Shown: piece by piece, positions 59,391 through 64,000 of the stretch | Numbering within the stretch: the first letter of the stretch is position 1 | Layout: every line of letters begins with the position of its first letter | DNA from: Ulva prolifera | Taxonomy: Eukaryota > Chlorophyta > Ulvophyceae > Ulvales > Ulvaceae | Length of the DNA: 64,000 bases | NCBI GenBank assembly: GCA_023078555.1 | Contig: CM041204.1 | Location: forward strand, 3,874,430 to 3,938,429 | Direction of reading: 5' to 3' | Notes under the pieces: model-generated | Databases searched by the model: none | What the model saw: only the letters and a program-made list of their open reading frames with translations | Told to the model about the DNA's origin: nothing | Program-made: the position numbers and the translations under genes

Positions 59391-60843
59391 CGCCCCCTGG
59401 CGCCCCGTCCGGATAACCTGCTGCTGTCGGCACACACATGAGCTGATGCAGTGGTGAGATTCAGTGGTGCAGGGTTCGGGTTGCTGGCACGGTGATGGTG
59501 TTCGGTGATAGCTCGTTCAGTCGGGAATGCTGGCTGTTGCTCGAATGTGCTGTGCTGGCAAGGCTGCTCTTGTCCTATACGCTGTACCTACGTCCATGTC
59601 GTAATCCCTACGATGCATCCTTTGCAACATATTCGCGTTTGGTCAGCCGCCATCGGCGCAGCAACAACAACACCTATGGCTCTCGTCGCGAGAGCCACAC
59701 CCGGACAACTTAAAACAAGTCGCGCTGCCAAATGGGCGACCCTGACGCCTGTGCTGTGTGCTGCTGGGCGCATCGTGCCACCCATAGCCACAGCGTGGCG
59801 GGTGTACCCATGCTTATGGGGTGCCGTGGTGCAGGGGGCAAACGTGTCATGGGGAGACTGCGCCGGCTGCCGGTACAACCTGTTTGCGTACAACGAGTGC
59901 TGCAAGATGCGGCAGGAGCACGGCGGCGCCCTGTTCCCGTGCTTCGGCGTGCCGCGGGGCTTCAGCGTGCTGGACTACTCGGCGTACGCCGCGCAGCTCG
60001 CCTGGTGGCTCGAGTTCTTCCCCCCGGAGCAGATCTACGTCGTCGCCTCCGACACCCTCCGCGACGAGACCAAGCGCGTCAAGGTGCGCTGTGCTGTGCG
60101 TGCCGTGGCGTGCTATGTATGATTTGTATCATATCAACGTGGGTCCAATGGGTTGAGGACGGATTAAAAGCTACCGCCTCCGTTTCAGGAGGTCGTGGGT
60201 TCGATTCTGCGTGCGCTTTGGGGAATCGAAACGGCCGTGTGTGACCACCTTAGCTTAGCTTAGCACAGGAGGAGGCCCTGTGAGTTGCGTATGGTCGTCT
60301 GAGGGGGGTTTCCAGGTGGTTTACCCCTTCGGCATATGTGGTCCCGTCATTTCGGAGTTGTTAATGTCCAATAGGATACGGCTCAGTAAATTCAGATTTA
60401 CTTAAATTTACTTCACTTTACGTTACGGTTGGCACTGAGTTGTCGCATGTGCATGCTGCTGGGGCGATGGCCACCGTCGTGCTGAGGCCGACCATTCAGG
60501 ATCCAGAAGTTCGGCCGCACGGTACCAAAACAAAAAAAACCTGTTATGATTTCGTTGGATGGTGCACCGAAGTCCGAGGCACCTGCATGCAGACAGCGGC
60601 GGCCTGTGCGTGCAGGTTCTGAACGACCTGCTGGACTTTGTGGGGCTGCCAAATGCGCGTCGCTTTACCGCCGCTGCAGTCAACCGCGCCTCGGCGTTTG
60701 AGGGCGGGTACCGAGACGTGGTCGAAGCGGATGTCGCCGCCAAGGCCACCGTGAGCCGCTTCCACGCGACCCAGGTCCGGGACCTCCGCGCCCTGCTTGC
60801 GCGCTTCTGGCCCGACGTCGAACTGCCAGGCTTCCCGGAGTAG
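56262..60843 (+). CDS. Type II membrane sulfotransferase, divergent paralog 4 (6 exons, 663 aa)
   Basis: Exons: 56262-57135, 57838-58075, 58506-58734, 59172-59345, 59835-60083, 60616-60843 (TAG); phases 1,2,0,0,0 as in the other copies. The N terminus (MHAASPSHHHVHLELHGLRR) is unrelated to the others; an anchor follows (CAAACTLLCTTCAVIFMLI, about residues 36-54), then a longer acidic stem ending in LRVRHSATPAVDL. Exon 2 lacks the WDPEALREI lead-in. Motifs: GAQKAGTTWLH (Lys347) and LRDPTERAFSSW (Arg447). The Cys insert is CAGCRYNLFAYNECC; exon 6 opens VLNDLLDFVGLPNARRF. The core of exon 2 and the PCFGVPRGFSVLDYSAYAAQ part of exon 5 are almost identical in DNA to the other copies while the rest has drifted. 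Intron 4 starts with 37 C; intron 5 holds a full SINE. Confidence 0.88.
59351..59387 (+). repeat. Poly-C tract, 37 nt, at the intron 4 donor of paralog 4
   Basis: Starts five nucleotides after the donor GT. If the intron were retained it would read as polyproline. It is the longest of the four corresponding C tracts. Confidence 0.85.
60142..60426 (+). mobile_element. tRNA-derived SINE, best copy
   Basis: Starts GGTCCAATGGGTTGAGGACGG (A-box-like TGGGTTGAGG), has a CCTCC/GGAGG stem at the anticodon position and a perfect B box GGTTCGATTC, then a unique body (GGAATCGAAACGGCCGTGTG; GGGGGGTTTCCAGGTGGTTT). It ends with GAGTTGTTAATGTCCAATAG, ATACGGCTCAGTAAATTCAG and a TTTACTT-type tail. It lies in intron 5 of paralog 4. 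Confidence 0.85.
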
Positions 60844-61839
60844 TGGCTACCTGGCCCCTGGCACCTGCAGGGGACGTTCATAGCTGCCGGGACTCGCGCC
60901 ACGTCAATTATATCCTCCCGGCGGAGATGTCTGCTCATCTGCGCTGCGATCGCGGTCTCCGAGCTGTGCGGCTGGGCTTTCGAATTCGGGCTACAAACGT
61001 GCATTAAAATGCGTGTGTGGCCCACCGCGATGGCCGGCGACGGCCGGCGCAAGGCAGCGGCACAGCTGTTGCATGAGACGTGCTGCTACTCATTCAGAGT
61101 CAATGGGGCTGAGGCTGTAGAGGCACGCATCGCGTGAGTGCATTGGTCATCAACTTGTACACTTTTCGTGATGGTCATGACCCAGTCGATATCAGATCGT
61201 GCACCTACACTCTATGTCTGACCTTGCGGATCAGAGGTGATTTTGGGGGATTGGGGCAGTCACCGCCAGGCGCCCTGGCCAGCAGCATCGCCCCTGCTGA
61301 GGCAGCCGGCACCAAGTGCACCCCTTGCGCGTCGTTCTGTCCAAATAACTGTTGTGGGCGTGAAGCCAAGGGATGGATGTCTGTATGGGGCATGCTAACA
61401 CAGGAGCACAGGTCATAAAAAAAATCAAAAAAAATCATGTAGTGTATCCTCGCTCGTGTGCTCGTAATAATGTTGAGGGAGTGGCAAACGACTTAAAGGA
61501 CGTAGATGGAGGGTGCCTGATGGAGATGCCGGGGCAGGCACGCTGGACCTGGTCAGTGATGGTACACTGCTTAGAGGCAGCATCGGTCGATGAGGTTCAC
61601 CGATTGTGCTGTCGGTGTGATGGCGTTGCCTGCGCTCAGCTTGTGGCGTCAGGCGTCTGACACATGTTTTCATAGTGTACTGGCCTGGCTTCTTGCAATT
61701 GTGCAGCTACGCTCAAGACGCTCACAACCCCAGCGAGGCTTCGAAACAGCAGCCGACAGAATGTGGCATCTTAACTAGCCACACGGGCAAGCACACGCCA
61801 AACATGCAGACCTTAAAACTCAACATGAACCTCCGACAT
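60844..61839. other. Intergenic between convergent genes
   Basis: Sits between the 3' ends of sulfotransferase 4 (plus) and the JmjC gene (minus). Contains an AT-rich AAAAAAATCAAAAAAAATCA stretch near 61418. No coding frame is supported. Confidence 0.6.
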
Positions 61840-63901
61840 CTAGCCGTCTTGACAGTCCCCTGCAGTGTCCTCCTCTTCAGGTTCCGGCCGCCGGTCAATC
61901 AGGCCAGCGACCTCACACAGCCTCTCGAGCATCGTGAGCCACGCAAACCTCGCACCGAACTCCATGTCCACCCAGCAGTTGACTGCGATGACCGCCTCCT
62001 GCTCGAGCTCGTCCTGCTGCACGTAGTGGTACCACATCGCGGGCAGGTACAGCACATCCCCCGCATACACTGTCACCTGCAGCCACACCTCCCACATCTG
62101 GCACCCTTCTGCTGCAGTGGTGTCCCACAGGCAAGCGAAGAAGACAGTCTCGTGTGTGGAGCGGCACAGAGGAGAACTGCCTCCAAAGAAAGAAAGAAAG
62201 AAAAGGGCCCGAAGGAGCAAAGCAGTGACACCGCTGTGTTGGAGCAGGGCGTCCCTGCAGACCTCGACTCAATAGCTCAGCTCAAATCTAGGCTACGTCA
62301 GCTCAGAGGAGCCTGCAGGGCCTGCACCTACAGAGGCGGAGGCTCTTACACCGCGGCGCACACAGAACTGCAACAGCGAGGCGGGGCGAGCTGGCCTGCA
62401 CTGTGTTGATGACGTTGTGACACACCTGCAGTGGCGGGGGACCTTGAAAGTAGCGAGGGAAGAGCCTCTGCTGCTCTCGCAGCCTCGCCCCGCCCGCCTG
62501 GATGCCCTCGACGTCCACCGGGCACCACCGCACGCGGCTGTGCTGAGCTGCGAACGCGAAGGAGCCGTCCGGCAGCATCGTTTGCTGGTAGATGGGGCAG
62601 GCCCGGAGGTGCATGTAGGGCAGGTGGCTGGGGGGTCGCAGGGTGAACGTTTTGCTGCCGGAGATGACCGCGTAGATGTTCTCGTAGTGGTCCTGCACAG
62701 CCCAAGGAGTGCTATTGCACTGGTTCTACCCAGCTCCAGGAGCACCGCCGCCGTGGTCCTCGATGCGGCACTGTTTTGCATGGCATGCAAGGCCTGGGTG
62801 ACACCGTGGTCCCGTTGATTCGGAGTTGCCAATGTCATCTTCAGGATACGGCTCACTGGGCTCAGATTTTCTTTACTTTACTGGCATAGCGGTCGTGGGC
62901 AAGACACTGCTGTGGTTGGCCTGGACAGCCCACGGAACACCTCGTGGCCATGCTAACCGCAGGAGCTGTTGATATCCATGTGGATCAGGCTATGCAGGCT
63001 GTGAAGAGCCAGGCTCGTGCGTGCAAGGCAGCTGCAGCGCGCTGCAGATTCCACCCAGTGTTGGCAGGTTCTCGCAGGCGTCAGAGTGATTGCGCAGGTG
63101 GTGGTGCTACCATGATGGCTGAAGCGTGCACCAGATGAGAGTGTTGTCCACCCTCTGCTCAAACAGGCGGAACAGACCCAGAGCATGCATGCTGCGGTAT
63201 GGTACGGACGAGGCACACAGGGCCAGCTGCAAGAACCTGAGAAAAGCAGCAGTGCCGGTGGTGGAGAGCTCGCATCAGGTCCTTCATAGTGCAGCACGCA
63301 TATTGGGTCCTTGTCGAGTCGACGTGGTGGAACTTGTGAACATTTGAGATTGAGGGCACACCTTGTGGAATGTTGTTGTGGATCGCTTGTCACCTATCCA
63401 CAGGTTGACAGCATCTGGTGTAGCAGCTCCGAACGCCTCGAGCGCCCATGCAAAAGATGTGTCGATGTCCTTGGTCAAGCTCTCAAACTCTGCCAAGTTG
63501 TTGTTCTGGTACTGGACAGAAGGCACGGGTGATGCGTTGGCTTTGGACTGCCTGAAGACTGTGACAAACTCTTCCATGGTCATCTTTCTGTTGTCTGGAA
63601 GCAAGAATCTGCTGGACCCGTCGTCTTGCTGCTGAATGGCGTCCGCTTTGCCGTCGCACGTGAACGTGCAGGTGACCTGTGCATGCCCCATGCGCTCCTG
63701 TATGCGGTCCAGGTCCCAGGTCTGAGTTGCAGGCCAGTGTGACACTGCACCTCGAACAACACATGGCCTGTTCCGTGACACAAAATCCCTGTACCATGTG
63801 GCGCTGTCCGGGATGGTGTCCAGCTCGGCAATCGAGTTGTAGAATTCATAGTCGTGGATGTCTTGCCCTAGCTGCTCGATTGCAGCAAGAACTTCATCCA
63901 T
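61840..63901 (-). CDS. JMJD7: JMJD7-type JmjC lysyl hydroxylase (3 exons, 347 aa)
   Basis: Exons on the minus strand: 63901-63362, 62692-62426, 62076-61840 (TAG), all phase 0. It is an Fe(II)/2-oxoglutarate dioxygenase; animal JMJD7 hydroxylates a lysine of DRG-family GTPases. The N-terminal region is typical (HDYEFYNS; WYRDFVSRNRPCVVRGAVSHWP). The iron ligands are His179 and Asp181 in TTTFHKDHYENIYAV, split by intron 1, and His286 in LYLPAMWYHYVQQ; Lys194 in SGSKTF fits the 2-oxoglutarate contact. The spacing is close to that of human JMJD7 (316 aa); the extra length is a longer loop in exon 2 and an acidic tail (RRPEPEEEDTAGD). Both donors are GTGTG and acceptors TGCAG. Intron 1 contains a SINE 3' fragment. 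It converges with sulfotransferase 4. Confidence 0.92.
62799..62882 (+). mobile_element. SINE 3' fragment in JMJD7 intron 1
   Basis: GTGGTCCCGTTGATTCGGAG, TTGCCAATGTCATCTTCAGG, ATACGGCTCACTGGGCTCAG and a TTTTCTTTACTTTACTGG tail. More diverged than the other copies, so probably older; antisense to the host gene. Confidence 0.7.
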
Positions 63902-64000
63902 CTGGCTCCCCCCGATGCAGCTTTTTCATCAGAGGTGCAGAGGCTAGTACGGGTGTGTCATCAGATTGAACACGAGGCATTATTGCAGGTGCTCTTGAGC
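63902..64000. other. Upstream of JMJD7, to the window edge
   Basis: Too short to show a promoter; no motif recognised. Confidence 0.5.

Noticed and set aside
59067-59441. Polyproline-ending reading of exon 4 in paralog 4
   Set aside because: The proline run comes from reading through the intron 4 donor into the C tract; alignment with the other copies puts the exon end at 59345.

Overview
This window looks like nuclear DNA of a GC-rich unicellular eukaryote, most likely a marine alga. The genes are broken by short GT-AG introns, the sulfotransferases are Golgi-type, there is a JmjC hydroxylase and an RCC1-repeat protein, and there are tRNA-derived SINEs and hAT-like MITEs. I see no operons, Shine-Dalgarno sites, CRISPR arrays or rRNA/tRNA genes. 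I cannot name the species. An unusual intron donor (GTGCG in most introns, almost never GTRAGT) is a lineage clue.

Layout: (1) 63-1802, minus strand: an RCC1-repeat protein that runs off the left edge. (2) 1803-9119: no gene I can defend; it holds two copies of a dispersed repeat and a foldback hairpin. (3) 10276-15853, plus: a probable five-exon gene for a secreted protein with an acidic Gly-x-Asp stretch followed by Ala/Cys-rich exons. (4) 15854-26658: a repeat-rich accessory region with a hAT-like MITE carrying a perfect 8-bp target duplication (and a related empty site 2.7 kb away), long perfect palindromes, foldback elements and a clustered short repeat. (5) 26659-60843: four tandem paralogous genes for type II membrane sulfotransferases (630, 619, 621 and 663 aa), all plus strand, each with six exons and identical intron phases (1,2,0,0,0), plus a decayed last exon of a fifth copy at about 32.85-33.1 kb. 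(6) 61840-63901, minus: a complete three-exon JMJD7-type JmjC lysyl hydroxylase.

The four sulfotransferases share the PAPS-binding 5'-PSB loop (QKAGTSW/QKAGTTW), the 3'-PB motif (LRDPTDRAFSAW or close) and a Cys-rich insert. Their N-terminal stems are very different. Nucleotide identity is patchy: some blocks are nearly identical even in the divergent fourth copy, others are unrecognisable, which suggests gene conversion. They probably sulfate secreted polysaccharide or glycoprotein in the Golgi. The secreted Ala/Cys-rich protein could belong to the same extracellular matrix, but nothing in the sequence proves this.

Mobile DNA: at least seven SINE copies or 3' fragments (four of them inside introns of the annotated sulfotransferase and JmjC genes and one inside intron 1 of the Ala/Cys-rich gene), one hAT-type MITE plus a larger relative, a four-copy 230-280 bp dispersed repeat and a 55-bp foldback family. 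Several AT/GC-balanced intergenic stretches carry exon-like open frames that I could not assign.
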